Assembly: GCF_015706575.1 (NCBI RefSeq)
Contig: NW_024037047.1
Location: forward strand, 6,142,632-6,206,631
Direction of reading: 5' to 3'
Source of the DNA: Patiria miniata
Taxonomy: Eukaryota; Echinodermata; Asteroidea; Valvatida; Asterinidae
Length of the DNA stretch: 64,000 nucleotides
In this document: piece by piece, positions 11,857-24,599 of the stretch
How positions within the stretch are numbered: the stretch's first letter is position 1
How the letters are laid out: every line of letters begins with the position of its first letter
Program-made: the position numbers and the translations under genes
The notes under the pieces: generated by a model
What the model saw: only the letters and a program-made list of their open reading frames with translations
Told to the model about the DNA's origin: nothing
The model's database searches: none

Positions 11857-13250
11857 TACTCCCTCCTGATTCTTGCTCAACTTGTGACATGACATCACCA
11901 CCGACACCAACCAGTGGTTTGTTGGGGTGTTTGTTGATTTGTTTGTTGGTTTACATGTTGATTTGTTTGTTCTATGCGCTTACCCCCTCCGGATTCTCGC
12001 TCAACTTGTGACATGCCATCACCACCCGTCAATCGGTTGTTTGTGTGTTGATTTGTTGGTTGGTTTACATGTTGATTTGCTTGTTCTTTCTCACGCTATG
12101 CGCTTACTCCTGATTCTTGCTCAGCTTGTGACATGCCATCACCACCCGTCAATCGGTTGTTTGCTTGTTGATTTTGTTTTGTTGGTTTACATGTTGATTT
12201 GCTTGTTCTTTCTCTCGCTATACGCTTACCCCTGATTCTTGCTCAGCTTGTGACATGCCATCACCACCCGTCAATCGGTTGTTTGCTTGTTGATTTTGTT
12301 TTGTTGGTTTACATGTTGATTTGTTTGTTCTATGCGCTTACTCCCTCCGGATTCTTGCTCAGCTTGTGACATGCCATCACCACCCGTCAATCGGATGTTT
12401 GTTTGTTGGTTTACATGTTGATTTGCTTGTTCTTTCTCTCGCTATACGCTTACCCCTGATTCTTGCTCAGCTTTTGACATGCCATCACCACCCGTCAATC
12501 GGTTGTTTGCTTGTTGATTTTGTTTTGTTGGTTTACATGTTGATTTGTTTGTTCTATGCGCTTACTCCCTCCGGATTCTTGCTCAGCTTGTGACATGCCA
12601 TCACCACCCGTCAATCGGATGTTTGTTTGTTGGTTTACATGTTGATTTGCTTGTTCTTTCTCTCGCTATACGCTTACTCCTGCTTCTTGCTCAGCTTGTG
12701 ACATGCCATTACCACCCGTCAATCGGTTGTTTGCTTGTTGATTTTGTTTTGTTGGTTTACATGTTGATTTGTTTGTTCAATGCGCTTACTCCCTCCGGAT
12801 TCTTGCTCAGCTTGTGACATGCCATCACCACCCGTCAATCGGATGTTTGTTTGTTGGTTTACATGTTGATTTAATTGCTTGTTCTTTCTCTCGCTATACG
12901 CTTACTCCTGCTTCTTGCTCAGCTTGTGACATGCCATTACCACCCGTCAATCGGTTGTTTGCTTGTTGATTTTGTTTTGTTGGTTTACATGTTGATTTGT
13001 TTGTTCTATGCGCTTACTCCCTCCTGATTCTTGCTCAGCTTGTGACATGCCATCACCACCCGCCAATCAGTTGTTTGTTTGTTGATTTGTTTGTTGGTTT
13101 ACATGTTGATTTGCTTGTTCTTTCTCTCGCTATACGCTTACTCCTGCTTCTTGCTCAGCTTGTGACATGCCATTACCACCCGTCAATCGGTTGTTTGCTT
13201 GTTGATTTTGTTTTATTGGTTTACATGTTGATTTGTTTGTTCTTTCTCTT
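11857..13250 (+). repeat. Twelve-unit minisatellite with 224-bp higher-order period
   Basis: The unit contains TTGCTCAGCTTGTGACATG, then CCATCACCACCCGTCAATCGG, then GGTTTACATGTTGATTTG. The word GACATG (start of the conserved core) falls at 11886, 12010, 12130, 12252, 12368, 12476, 12592, 12700, 12816, 12928, 13043 and 13163. In the centre the spacing alternates 116 and 108 bp, giving a 224-bp dimer that has itself been copied. Edge units are more diverged (120-124 bp). Open frames restarting every 224 bp here are by-products of the repeat and not genes. Confidence 0.95.
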
Positions 13251-16200
13251 GCTCCCCATTACTGTAATCTCTTACTTCGGGTTGCCTCATAGCCTTACAT
13301 TGCACTCGTCACACACTTGTTAAACCAATTCTCCCTCGCCACGTTTGAGTTGCTTCGAAGTGGCTTAACCGTAGTAGCTCTTCACACAAAAAACTACCCT
13401 TGACACATCCAATCCTATCCATTGATTAGAGACAATACTTGTCATTTTTGTTGACCATTCTTTTCATCTCAAAAGTACTTGTGTCCGAGGGTTTACTGCT
13501 TATAACTGCTTGCGTGAATCGGTCCTATTGTTTATAACCTTGGGGCGAATTGAAAGAGCAGCCGCTTCACAATAAGGTAATTTCACGGACGATTTTTTTC
13601 GTCATTAAATTGGACAGTCTTACAGTTACCTGAAAAAAATATAAAGAAAAAACATCATTCCACCAGCACAATCAGAAAATAATTGAAACTTTTTTGGTTA
13701 TTCTACATAATAATGCACGGAATTTAAAGTAAAAAGAAATACAAGGTTATGTTGCATACACAAATTCCATTTGTGGGAATTTGTGTCCCGAATGGAAAAA
13801 GCTCAAAAATGTGCATTTGAAAAAAGAGCGGTATTTGGATCGTTTGGTTATATTTTTAGTTTCACTTTTGCTTCCTTTCTCCGAAACTCACCCTTTGTAC
13901 CATTTTGTTTTCACGTGTATATAAGCAGATTTATTTTCTTGTGTTTGGTCGTGAAATGGGATTGTTTTCATAACTGTGGCAATGTTGAGCATTTGATGTT
14001 TCAATGAAATGTGGGGAAAATGTAAAACAAAAACTGAACAACCATCTGTCAACCGAACATTCTTTTTTTTCCCGGCTCATAATGTGGGAGGCATGGTCCC
14101 CTGGGCCAGTATTTTTGTGGGGGTGGAGGACGCAAATGGGAACATGTGATGTATCTGACAATGTTTTACATAATTATAAAGTCGCACTGTATTTCTTCAA
14201 TATTGTGTAATAGTTGTGAAATGTGGCTTGCCTTTCACTATTTTCACGTAAACTCAATGGTATACTGCAGGTAATGGACGTAAAATATGCATAAGTACTT
14301 GTGTATAATGTGTATGGATACAAATATCATATAATAATTTGAGCGCCCCTAGAGCAAGATAACTAGTAGCTCAGCCCCACCCCCCGCTTTTCGAATTTCC
14401 CAAGCTACAGCCCCCCCCCCCTCATCAACCCCTCTTCAACGTTGTCAAGAAATCGCCGCTCCCAGTCATTTCTGCAGGCAAAATGTGGAACGTGTCTTTT
14501 CGATCGTGGGTAGCAATACCCTGATGGACATGTGCACCTCCCAGTACTGGTTCGGGCGGGCCCCTAAATATACCTTGACCTTTACGACCCCCCTCCCTTC
14601 CCCGGTTTTCGTAGAATGGGTAGGGTTAAAATCCTGACTCTCATGATGTCAACATCGATCTTCAAAAGCAGTTCTCCATCAATGACGAAAATAGCTTTCC
14701 CAATAATTGAAAGCCAAGGCGGTCCGTTTCTATTCTTAGACCCAACTGTACACGCCTCAAAGCAATTAATATAAATGAGTAACTATTTTGGTATTTAATT
14801 CGCTTTATTGACGTAAACGTGACGTCAACGCAGGCCGCCTATAGCGGTCGTCAAACCATGGTGCGGTTTGGGCCCATTGTACTTTCGCAACGCTTTAACC
14901 ACGCGCGCAGCACTCATTGCAAAAAGGGGTACAATTGCTATTGACGTATGTTAAAATAGCCAAGGTTGAATGAACATTGTACCGCCACAAAGAAGATATT
15001 GGCTTCCCTTTCAGGTGTTGCATGCAAATATAGCATATATTTGCTGGTTCTGGGCTTTCCTGTGTTTTGAGGCGTGCGTATACATGAATGGCAACTGTCG
15101 CCCAGCTCTGAAACGTACAATCCGTGCCCTTGATGTTAGTTTATAACAAGGTGTATAGCGTGAACGTAGGCCAAAAATAGTTCTGCTTCCGATTACATGG
15201 CATTCGAAAATAGGGTAGGTAGGTAGGGATGTTTTTGGGAGCTTTTTTGTGTACGATCATTTTGGAGGAGTGTGCGTGCAGTCGATCTGATACACCGTGC
15301 CCTATGGAGACATGCACACAAGATTTTCAAGAAATAAAATATATGGATGTTACTAGGAAACTAGGCATTTCCAAGATGGGTTGAGGTGTCGCAAATGGAA
15401 ATATTAAGTCCGAATTTCAGCCAAGGAAATTAATTCTGGTTAAAATAAGAGCATTATGAAACTACACTTTCAAACTCGAAAACTTTACTACACGAGAACA
15501 AAGAAATGTCTCCACAAGGACACAAATTTCAGTATGGCAGAGGGTAAAAGGTAGTAATAATGATGGTTTTGTTTTTTTCCCTATTTTTTTTCGCGGGAAA
15601 AATAGGGTAGGGGCTGTAAGAATAGGGTAGTTAGGGAAACGGACGTAGAAGTGCTTCTTTTTTTGGCCTGAGGCCAAAATTACAAGCACTATTGCGCATG
15701 CCTAAGTGAAGATAAGATGTTTTAACCAATATTTGGGTAAAAGAGTCCAAATTTCATAGGAGTCCGATTTTCATATGACACCGGACCAGTTTTCCGTCCG
15801 CCCTTGGTGTCTCACCGACAAACAAAGACTTACTTGAACGTTTTGGATCGGTTTCTTTTTGAATTTATGAAAACTTGAACTCCGTGGCATTATCGTTTCA
15901 TTTTATTTACGATTGGATTCTGAACCTGTATAAAAAAATTTCCGTAAAAATGTATTGGAATATTATTATTTATTTTCTGTGTTTCACTTTATTGAAAATC
16001 TTGTTCTCGGAAAACTGTCTGTAACAAGCCCTGAAACTGCATTCTCCTGAAAACTGGCACAGAACATCACAGGAAACGTTAACTGTATAGGGTAAACTGG
16101 TTCTTCTGAGAGCTTGAAGTCATACGGTAAAGACGCAGGCTAGAGGGTGTTGCTATACTGCAATCCATAATTTGCCCGTGCTCTCCAACAAATTCCATTT

Positions 16201-16319
16201 TCCCCGTTAATATTTGTTCAACTTCTGTTTCATATTCCAACCCAAAACCTCATTTTGGACGTCTGCAACCCTCAGAAAATAGAGTTTCTGCGTGTGTGTA
16301 GTTTGTTTTACACAAACAA
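13251..16319. other. Intergenic, nothing recognised
   Basis: AT-rich sequence with C runs near 14,380-14,420. AATAGGGTAGGTAGG-type phrases at 15,212 and 15,600 are probably fragments of one dispersed repeat. No coding exon seen. Confidence 0.35.
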
Positions 16320-17075
16320 TTGCTTTGCGAGCAGACTGGCTCCCGATCCGTACATTATCGATACTGATTGTGGGTCGGGAACAAGCCTATACACCGGATA
16401 ATTTAAAAACAAAAATAATTTAAAGTAATTTAAAAACTAAAAGTGGGCCGATTTTCATTAAAGGGAAAACAAAATAAAACTGCCAAATCATTTTGAAATA
16501 CCTTGCTGGACTGTTAGTGAATGACAGTGTAAAGCATCCTGTACAATCATATGGCACCTGGTATACTGTCATTTTCAAGAAAAGTGGTATTTTTGTATCA
16601 ATTTCCAATGCTGGTCGACCGACCAGCGTTGGAAAAAACTGGCTTTTTTCAAATACTGGCCCCAATTGACCATCGCACTTGTTTGCAATCGATTGCACAC
16701 CTATGAACGGGTACAAGCCAGCTAGACTGGTTCCCTGACCTTACAATTCCCCAATGTATGTAAACTGCTCTGTTTCTTCTTATATGGAGTCAGGGAACCA
16801 GACTACAGGAAAATGATTGTTTTTCTTGGTTTTTATAGCATTTTCGAACCCAAAACCTCAAAAAAGGTCAGTGTAACTATATGTGCTATATATTTCCAAC
16901 CCCCCCCCCCCAATTCCATCCATTTCTGAAAATTACAGCAAAAGCAAATGATGTATACATTGTATTCCCTTTAAAGGTGAACAACTTTTGCATTGTTAAA
17001 AAAACCCAGCAATTTAGAAAAGGAATCTATTTTCTAGCAATGAGATGAAACTCGAAATCAGCACGGGGTACGCAA
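16320..17075 (-). repeat. Second MITE family copy, split by a TTAA element
   Basis: On the - strand this carries GGCTTGTTCCCGACCCAC and CAATCAGTATCGATAATG (16,335-16,376). To the right of the TTAA element it carries GCACGGGG-type text, TTTCGAGTTTCATC, TTTCTAAATTGCT and AAAAGTTGTTCACC (16,975-17,075). The same words in the same order occur at 23,195-23,465 and 39,165-39,405. The element at 16,458-16,974 sits between the two halves. Confidence 0.55.
16458..16974 (+). mobile_element. TTAA-flanked MITE family, copy D
   Basis: TTAA lies at 16,458-16,461 and 16,971-16,974. The ends are inverted (AAGGGAAAAC... and ...GTATTCCCTT), and the interior matches the copies at 35.8, 55.2 and 58.9 kb. It carries the central palindrome at 16,602-16,635 and the inner inverted pair ACTGGTTCCCTGACC / GTCAGGGAACCAGAC. 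TTAA duplication with AGGG-type ends suggests a Kolobok- or piggyBac-type transposase. It has no coding capacity. Confidence 0.8.
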
Positions 17076-17229
17076 CCTTCAAACCAAAAAGCGGAGATTC
17101 TCTATTCTCATTTTGTGTATGTTCACGGTCAAGGACAAACATTTTGTTCTCTCTTGCAATCATAATCATTGTTTGCTTGCGGTGAACTGGTTTTTTACAT
17201 TCCAACATTGTTCAAGTTTCCCATTGAGG

Positions 17230-20200
17230 TGTCGTGCTCTAAATGACTAATTGACAGTTTAGTTTCGTGCTTTTGTTCATTTTGTATGTTTTCCCCCGGT
17301 GTGTCAAACGAGTTTGACTACATTCTTGCATGCTACTCAGTCCTGGGGTTTTCTCATAGTCTTTTTTTCTCGTGTTCGTGGCAATTTTAAATTTCAACAG
17401 TTTGTTTTTTAAAATCCTGATGGAATGTTGAGGAAATCGTGTAAGGCCGTTCGGATACAATGCCACTGTGAATTGTACATTAAATTGGTCTTATCTCAGC
17501 TTTTTACGCATGATAGAAATACTTAATTCCGTGAGAAGAAATTTGGAGTTACTGCACTCGTATCACACTTTTTTTTTTGGGGGGGGGGGGAGGGTGAGTG
17601 GAGTCGGTGCCTATTTGTCCATTCTAAAGCTTATGCGGTCAGGCGAAGTTCAGTTATTTCGGCCATTGTTGGGTCGACCATTGTTATGGGTTCTGGACTG
17701 GACATTAGGCCAAGGGTAAGTGGTCACTCTGTCAGTTTTACTCCAAGTACCTACGTCAGCGATGGTCAAATTCGTGGGAAGTACAGCTAGGGGATGACCG
17801 ATCGTGAACGGTACAAACTAGCACGGTGTCCCTGACAATAACCTCCACACTCCACTGAAATGAAAATCTATTATACAATTATAAGCACATACCCTCAATG
17901 ACGGTTGCAATAATCCCTACAAAACACTCACCAAATTATCAACCAAATATCAAAAGAGCGAAAATTATCGAGTAGAATTTAACTCTCTTTTCCAGCGAAA
18001 AGTCACTCCCGTCGAGCGAAACTATAGGGACCCATACGTTTTAAAGTGATTCATTCAATAGGGTAGATCGAGTTTCCACTCAAGTTTCGACTGAACTTCA
18101 GTTATTATTTTTTTTCACAATTTAATTGTGTCAATCTTAAATTAGAGTGATTTTCATTCTAAATCGTCTTATGTTGTACATACACCGCGTTAAAATAGGC
18201 ACGTTCAGGAAGTTTCTTGGTTTTTTGATATGGCATATTGCCAACAAGACAGTGGTCAAATCATCCTTGACTTTGAATTATCGATAAGCGGATGTTTAAC
18301 TCGTTCGATGGATGTTAAGGTAACCTATTGCCATCCGCTCTTCTTCGAAAAAAAGTCATGTGTCTTTGAACGATCTCCTTCCTTCCGCGATGACATCTGC
18401 TGCAAGAGTTAAGCAAAACGGTGACCGCAATTGCAGATTTAAACAGCGCCCTCTAAAAAATTACACGAGCGCTCTGCTCATGACCGTCTTGGCTTGGGTG
18501 CCTTAGTAGACTGACATGCGATTGCTAATAAGGGTGTGCTGCATAGCGAAGTTTCTTACTAAATTAACATGCTACTTGACAAGTCTTTTAATAGCAGAAA
18601 ATCAAGTTGGAATCATGAACAAAAGCATCGCATGACATAGCAAAAAGCTCTCAAAATCAAGAAAAGTTATTATTTGCCACAGATTCACTCTCACCAACTG
18701 AACACCATACAGCGCTCTTTTTTTCTTTCATCGATTCATGCAAATTTAGTGTTAGTTAATACTCTGCGTTACCATATCTTGAAATCACAGTTTGCATTGA
18801 AAGAAAAGGGACCTACATTTTACGATATTATTTTAGGGCTTCGGCTCCCACAGTTTTGATCGAATAATAATAACCCTTGCTTTGATTTGCTCCACCGACA
18901 TGTTGGCAGTTGCTATGTACCACGTGGTCTTCGCTTTGTCTTGGCTCATTGCCAAGTCCACCTTGGCGCGCTAATGCCATCGTATCATATCCGCGCTCGA
19001 GTTCCTTCCAATATATAGTTTTTCGTGGAAGCAGCATAATCAAACAAAAAGTGTGGTATAATTTTTTTTCCTGGGTGATGCAAGATCTTTTTTTTGCAAG
19101 TTTGGGGAAAGAAACAGGGGATGTCCCCGACACATTTTACAGTTCATGTGATTATGTGTTTTGCAAACGATTTGACAAGGGCCCGTTCTTATCGCGCCAA
19201 AACAAACACTCACACAACTGTTACATTTCAGGGAAATGAAGCTCAGTGCACCCATTATTTACAAAACTGTTGTGGGTATTAATGAAAACTGTTGCCCAAT
19301 GCAGACGCAATCAAAGCAGAAAAATCTACACGATGTTTGATTATTTGTAGATTTTTTTTTTTTGGGGTCACGTCATGTTGTTCGTCCCAGTGTTTGGTCG
19401 TGTGGGCTATACGTACATTGTCACGAATACGAATACGAGTACAAGACTTGTTCCCTTACTTCTAATACACTGGATAACAATACTTATCCATGAGTACGAG
19501 TAGAAATATGAGTATGATCACTGTTCAATGGGAACAAAAAGTCACGTTCTCAAAGGTTTTCTGCAGTCATTAGAAGCATGAGACAAATGCAAAAGCCTCC
19601 AAACAGTGGAAAATCGGTTCTTTATCTGCATGTACCTCTTATAGAAATTCAAAATCCAAGAGGGTGAACATAATTTTTTTAGAGTACAATTACCTTACGA
19701 GTACATTCCCAAGAGTATAGTCCGAGACTACGAATGACTAATATACTGGTCAGAATGCAACTTTAATGGACTCACTTTTTCCCATTAGAATATTGGTTAC
19801 AACTTCTGTTTCTAGAATGGCCAAAATACTGAGAACCCCTTGTGGAGTTTGAAGAGAAATGATTGAGGAGTTGAAGAGAAATGTTAAAATTAAAGTGTTA
19901 ACGATTGGGAGGAAAATCCACAAAGTTGTAAAGGGAGACCGGGTTATAATTCTTTCACCAATTAAAATTCAGATGAAAGAGGAACAAAGCAAGCAAAACA
20001 AAAGATGGAATCTAGAGTTCGGCATGAGGTGCCTCTAAAAAATGTTTTGGTCCCCAAAATTTGTGAAAAATGCAATTGTGTTGGCCGTGCTGTCATTCAC
20101 TTTTATAGCGTATATTTCAGTACACGTTTATAGAAATTCACATCGCAGTAGAATTTTTTTCCCCCTCAGCCATTGCTTCCTGTTCATTTTCAATGGTTCG

Positions 20201-20400
20201 ATTCATGCCATTCTGAAGGTTCTACATAATAGCGCAGAGTTTTAAATCCAAATTCTGGGAACGCCTTTCAGTCTCTATATTAAGTTCAGCATGTTCTTTT
20301 CAAAAAAGGAGGAAACAAAGTTGTATTCACCCCCATGTGTCTTTCTGTAGCTGACCTCTGTGTATGACTGCGGATTTTGAGCCTCCTTTGAAATTATAGT
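17230..20400. other. Intergenic, nothing recognised
   Basis: Short open frames only. A GAATACGAGTAC-type low-complexity patch lies at 19,430-19,520 and again near 19,690. A donor-like AAGGGTAAGTGG at 17,713 has no convincing matching acceptor. Confidence 0.35.
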
Positions 20401-20679
20401 TTAACCGTGTGCTTTGCACCCCACCCCACACCCGAAAAAAAATCCTGGCGACGCCCATGGAAGTACTGACGCATTTGTTTCATTGTGGACATTTTTAACA
20501 TCTCAGACACCTGATGCAGTCGCCTTCTGCAGTATTTCTTACTTTCTTTCTGTGTAAAACCTCCTAAAGTGATGAATAAATAGCCATTCCAAACCAATGG
20601 ATTAGAATTGTGTGCGCTTTGGACCGGCTCTTCTAGGCGCGCCTCGCCTTGTTATATTTTTCAAGGGGGGGGGGAATTT

Positions 20680-20805
20680 GTCAGTATTTGTCCTGATTTC
20701 AGGCTTTTTTGTCAGTTTTTTCCTAATTTTAAGATTTTTTTTGTCAGGATTTTTCCTGGTTTAAAGATTTTTGATCAGGATTTTTTCCATTTTTTTTTTT
20801 AGCAT
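20680..20805 (+). repeat. Degenerate 30-bp T-rich tandem repeat
   Basis: The phrase TTGTCAG(T/G)ATTTTTCCTG followed by TTTNAAGATTTTT recurs about four times with point changes. It is an old simple tandem repeat. Confidence 0.55.
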
Positions 20806-21721
20806 TGTTGAAGAATCCCTTTTCAAATCTAGAATTCCTGAGATTTTACCTTAAATGTGTTTTTATGTATAGAACGAAAGACATGAGTATAAGGGGTGCC
20901 TTTAGGCAAATACAAACACAATTATATCATAAACCCTATACGCTGCTGTCGAGCCCGGATCGACAACCCTCAAACCCTCTACCGATGTGTTCTTGGATTT
21001 GTCATTCCCCCCTCCCCCCACCTCACTCCTGGTATTCCTTTTTTAGTTATTTACAGCCGTTTTATTTTAATTCCATTACCCACCAAATCCTTGACTTTTC
21101 AGAACGTCACGGCAGACAAAACAAGACACTCAAAACTCAAAATGACTCTTCATCATAAAGTTTTGAAAACCACCACTCCAGTGCATCAAGGGTGACAACA
21201 TATACATTGTTTAAATAAAATATTCAGTTCTGACGCACAATAACGCCAACATTGCATATATGGCAGCGTTTACAGTGATGACTATTAAACACTTCAACTT
21301 GGCCCGCGAAGTACGTAGTTTTTTTTGCGTCCATATATGAGATGTTTATTTGTATTTTGAAGGGTAAGCAAATACTTTAGATAAAGTGTCTTGCGCAAGG
21401 GACAGTCCCGTTCAACTTCAATGATAATGGAAAACAATGAAAAGTCTACGAAACTGGCTGTGTTTTCTTGGGAGCCCACGGATGAACTCAGGGTGTCGAT
21501 CATTGATCATTTTATCTAACAGGTGTATTCGAACGTCAGTCCGCACCTTTGAACTTCAATCGCGTTCGCAACACAAGAACTTGACCTTAATATGAATCAC
21601 AAGCTTAGGCCTACTGTGAAGGGAGCTTATCTAGAGGGTCCTTTTTGCACTGGGACGGAATCGCCATTTGGGACCCAAAGCGAGGCCTACTGGGTAAACC
21701 TGTGAGGTCTTAGTACTAGCT

Positions 21722-22200
21722 AATTATGCTGGTTGAGGGTCCGAGTCCCTGGGGTTGCGGCCTTTTCTTATGGTGTAAATCGAGGACACACACGTGCAAC
21801 ATCATCGGTGAATCGAGGACAGGAACCGAATCGAGGACAGGAACCAAATTAAGGACAACCTCGATTAGCAAACGTGTACAAAACCAACGAGAGCTGTTGC
21901 GAAAAAGTTAGGGTACAAACAAAGGCAACCGGAAGAGGCACAAAAGAAAATCCTCTTACACCATAAACAAACGTGCCAGTGCGTGTCCATAGGCAAGACA
22001 CTTCAGCATTCATTGCTCTTCCCCATCCACTATAAATGGATAAACCGTACCCGTGAAGTTTGCTCATTTACTCCTAGGTAATTTTGCTGGTTGAGGGTTC
22101 GTGTCCAGCCTGGGGTTGCAGTGCGTGTGTCCTTAGGCAAGACACCTGTTGCTCTACCCCACCCAGGAGTAAATGGGTATACCTGCAAGCGATATTGTCA
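21722..22200 (+). repeat. tRNA-like SINE heads, two diverged copies
   Basis: GGTCCGAGTCC (21,738-21,748) and GGTTCGTGTCC (22,096-22,106) are B-box-like. Both follow TAATT(A/T)TGCTGGTTGAGGG, and both precede CTGGGGTTGC and GCAAGACACTTC-type text. The same head is tandemly repeated at 25.5-26.06 kb. Confidence 0.5.
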
Positions 22201-22656
22201 AGTATTTGATATCAGCAGGTTCCGCCTATCAATTATGGCAGCATCGAGCTATATAGTCCCCCGGGAGCTGAGATGATCTTCAGAATGTTGGCCCGATGAG
22301 CAGGTGTAATAATATCGTACCTCACCGTGATAACCTGTTCGGTTGATTAGGTGCGCTCTATCAATCCAACTTATTATTTAAGGATTGTGCAATATTGAGT
22401 TTACCTTCTTTTCCGGACACAAACTAGAAAAAAGAGAAGATTTTATTGACACGCAAATGGTGCAATATAACTTGTTGTTTTTGCTGACTTTACTACCGTG
22501 CAACCTTCAAATCTTGTGTATCAGCATTAACCAGATTATTTTGCAGAGCGTTTATCACTTGACCAACTTTGGTGTACGGCTTAACGATTACGTAACCACG
22601 GGGAAGGGGAAAGTCCCTTACCTGTCCTCTGTCATTTTGTTTATAACGTGTCTTCG

Positions 22657-22691
22657 GTGATTGCCAGTGGCGTAGCCAGGAATTTTTCAGT

Positions 22692-22735
<44 letters not shown>

Positions 22736-22897
22736 GGAACATTTCATGGGGGGGGGGCGTCATGTAGATCAATGATAATTTTTTTAGAAACTCAAAATCT
22801 CAGTGGGGGGGGGGGGCGACTGGGGGGGGGGGGGCGGCAAGGTTTCATGGGGGGATGTCGCCCCCCCCCCCTCACTGGCTACGCCACTGGTGATTGC
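22657..22897. mobile_element. hAT-type MITE with extreme G tracts
   Basis: A perfect 8-bp target duplication GTGATTGC (22,657-22,664 and 22,890-22,897) flanks a 225-bp element whose ends are inverted CAGTGGCGTAGCCAG. An 8-bp duplication with CAGTGGCG ends is diagnostic of hAT-derived elements. The interior is G-rich on the + strand, with an uninterrupted 43-G run at 22,692-22,734 and further runs of 8-12 G. It has no coding capacity. Confidence 0.9.
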
Positions 22898-23194
22898 TAA
22901 TGGACATTGGAATGGCAGGTGGACAACACCTGTGGGTGAAGGTTACACCTGCCCTATCAGTTATCCTCAAGAAACTGCGAAGTCAACATGTGCTTACAAT
23001 GTTTATTATACATAAGGGACTCAACTAGGGAAATCCCCGTAACAAGTTGAGATTGATACCTTTTGAGTCCTTCTGGGAAACTGCCAATTTTTTTTGGCTT
23101 TTCTTCAAACTACCTAAATGACAAAATATGGTGGAGGTCGGTCACGCTATTAGCACTCTCACTGGATGGTTAAACGTTTCCCATGATTACTACA

Positions 23195-23465
23195 AAGTAT
23201 CATTCCCCGTGCTATTTTCGAGTTTCATCCTAAATAAAACTCCTTTCTAAATTGCTATTTTTCGTGTATTGTACAAAAGTTGTTCACCGTTGAATGAGTC
23301 ATCGAGCGAAAACAAATACATAGATCGGCACACGTATTGTTTTGAATCAAACTTTACAAATTTGGAATTTCTGGCGGTCCGACAATAATTCTTTTCTGGC
23401 GGGATAGGCTGGTTCCCGCCCCACAATCAGTATCGTTATGTATACGGACCGTGAGCCAGTCTGCT
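23195..23465 (+). repeat. Second MITE family, copy with GGTTCCCG module
   Basis: It carries TTTCGAGTTTCATCCTAAAT, TTTCTAAATTGCT, AAAAGTTGTTCACC, and then GGCTGGTTCCCGCCCCAC and CAATCAGTATCG. The order is collinear with 39,165-39,405 and inverted at 16.3-17.1 kb. I could not fix the outer ends. Confidence 0.5.
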
Positions 23466-24099
23466 CTCAAGGCGGATCTGTTTGTGTTAAAAATAAAACC
23501 CTTTTTTCCTAATAGATTACAGACGCGCCCCCCCCCCCCCCCCCCAGAAAAAAAATTAAAAAATGAAGCGTTATTGCTGTACTAAAACATGCAAGTTGAA
23601 TGTGGGGAAATGGAATTATGAGCATGGGGAACGCAACTTTAACATTTCAAAACCTGTTGCATATGTTGATCATTTAATATTCAGCAAACAACTGGAGTAA
23701 ACCGTAGCGTATCATGTTTTGCTGGTCCAAGGGAGGGTCACTCTATATTGAATTGAACGTCGTCTTTGTATCTGACTGACTGACTAAGGGGTCGTTCAGA
23801 CACCGTCTTAAATTCCCTTACACTGTAAACAATGTTGGGGAAAACACTATTGGGCAATATATTTTTACCCAACATTGGTTTGAAATTACCTCATTTGGGT
23901 AAAAATTGTCCAACGATTTGGAAGAATTTGCCCAATAGTTTAAGCTGTTGACATGTTGACCAACGTTGGTCTATATTCACTGACTGACTCATGCACTGAC
24001 TGTCACTTGTGAATTCGACTTGTTTAAGTCTCACCTTGGCCAAAAATATGAAATAGGATTACCTCATAACGCCAATCAATGCTTAAATCGGACCCACTG

Positions 24100-24599
24100 T
24101 ACAGGCTGAGGAAAAAAAGAAAACCAAATGGCAGGACCAATTTTTGAATGAAGTTTTGCCTGTAGCACTTTCAAAATCTAGGATATGAAAGCCCAAGCAA
24201 TGAGCTTTCTTTTAGTACAAGAATCATTTAAATCGCTTATGTACCTTTTAAGTTATGGACTTTTGAACACAAACACCGTTTTAAAGTTCTGTCCACGCAT
24301 CACACAAAAAAGTGTTCTTTCATCAAAACGAAAACAATTCAAATGCATCCCTATGAAATTGTATTCGTTTTGCTGAAAGAACACTTAAGTTTTTTTTATA
24401 ATCCGTGGACAGAACTTTAAAACGGTGTTTGTGTTCAAAAGTCCATTACTTGAAATATACATGAGTGATTTAAAAGAAACTAAAAGAAAGCTTAGTGACT
24501 GGGCTTTCACATCCTAGATTTTGAAAGTGCTGCAGGAAACCATCATTTAAAAATTGGTCCTGCCATTTGGGTTTCGGTTTTTTTTTAACTCACCCTGTA
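24100..24599. mobile_element. Mariner-like long-hairpin MITE
   Basis: TA at 24,100-24,101 and at 24,598-24,599 flanks a 496-bp element with ends CAGGCTGAG and CTCACCCTG. The arms pair nearly along their whole length (for example AATTTTTGAATGA with TCATTTAAAAATT, and AAAGTTCTGTCCACG with CGTGGACAGAACTTT). It is essentially one giant hairpin with no gene. Confidence 0.8.

Noticed and set aside
11927-13323. Series of 66-108 codon open frames, and a CRISPR-like look
   Set aside because: The frames restart with the minisatellite period. Units are over 100 bp with no short-repeat/unique-spacer layout, and this is animal DNA.
22493-22747. Open frame with polyproline run on the - strand
   Set aside because: The prolines are the G43 run of the hAT-type MITE read on the other strand.
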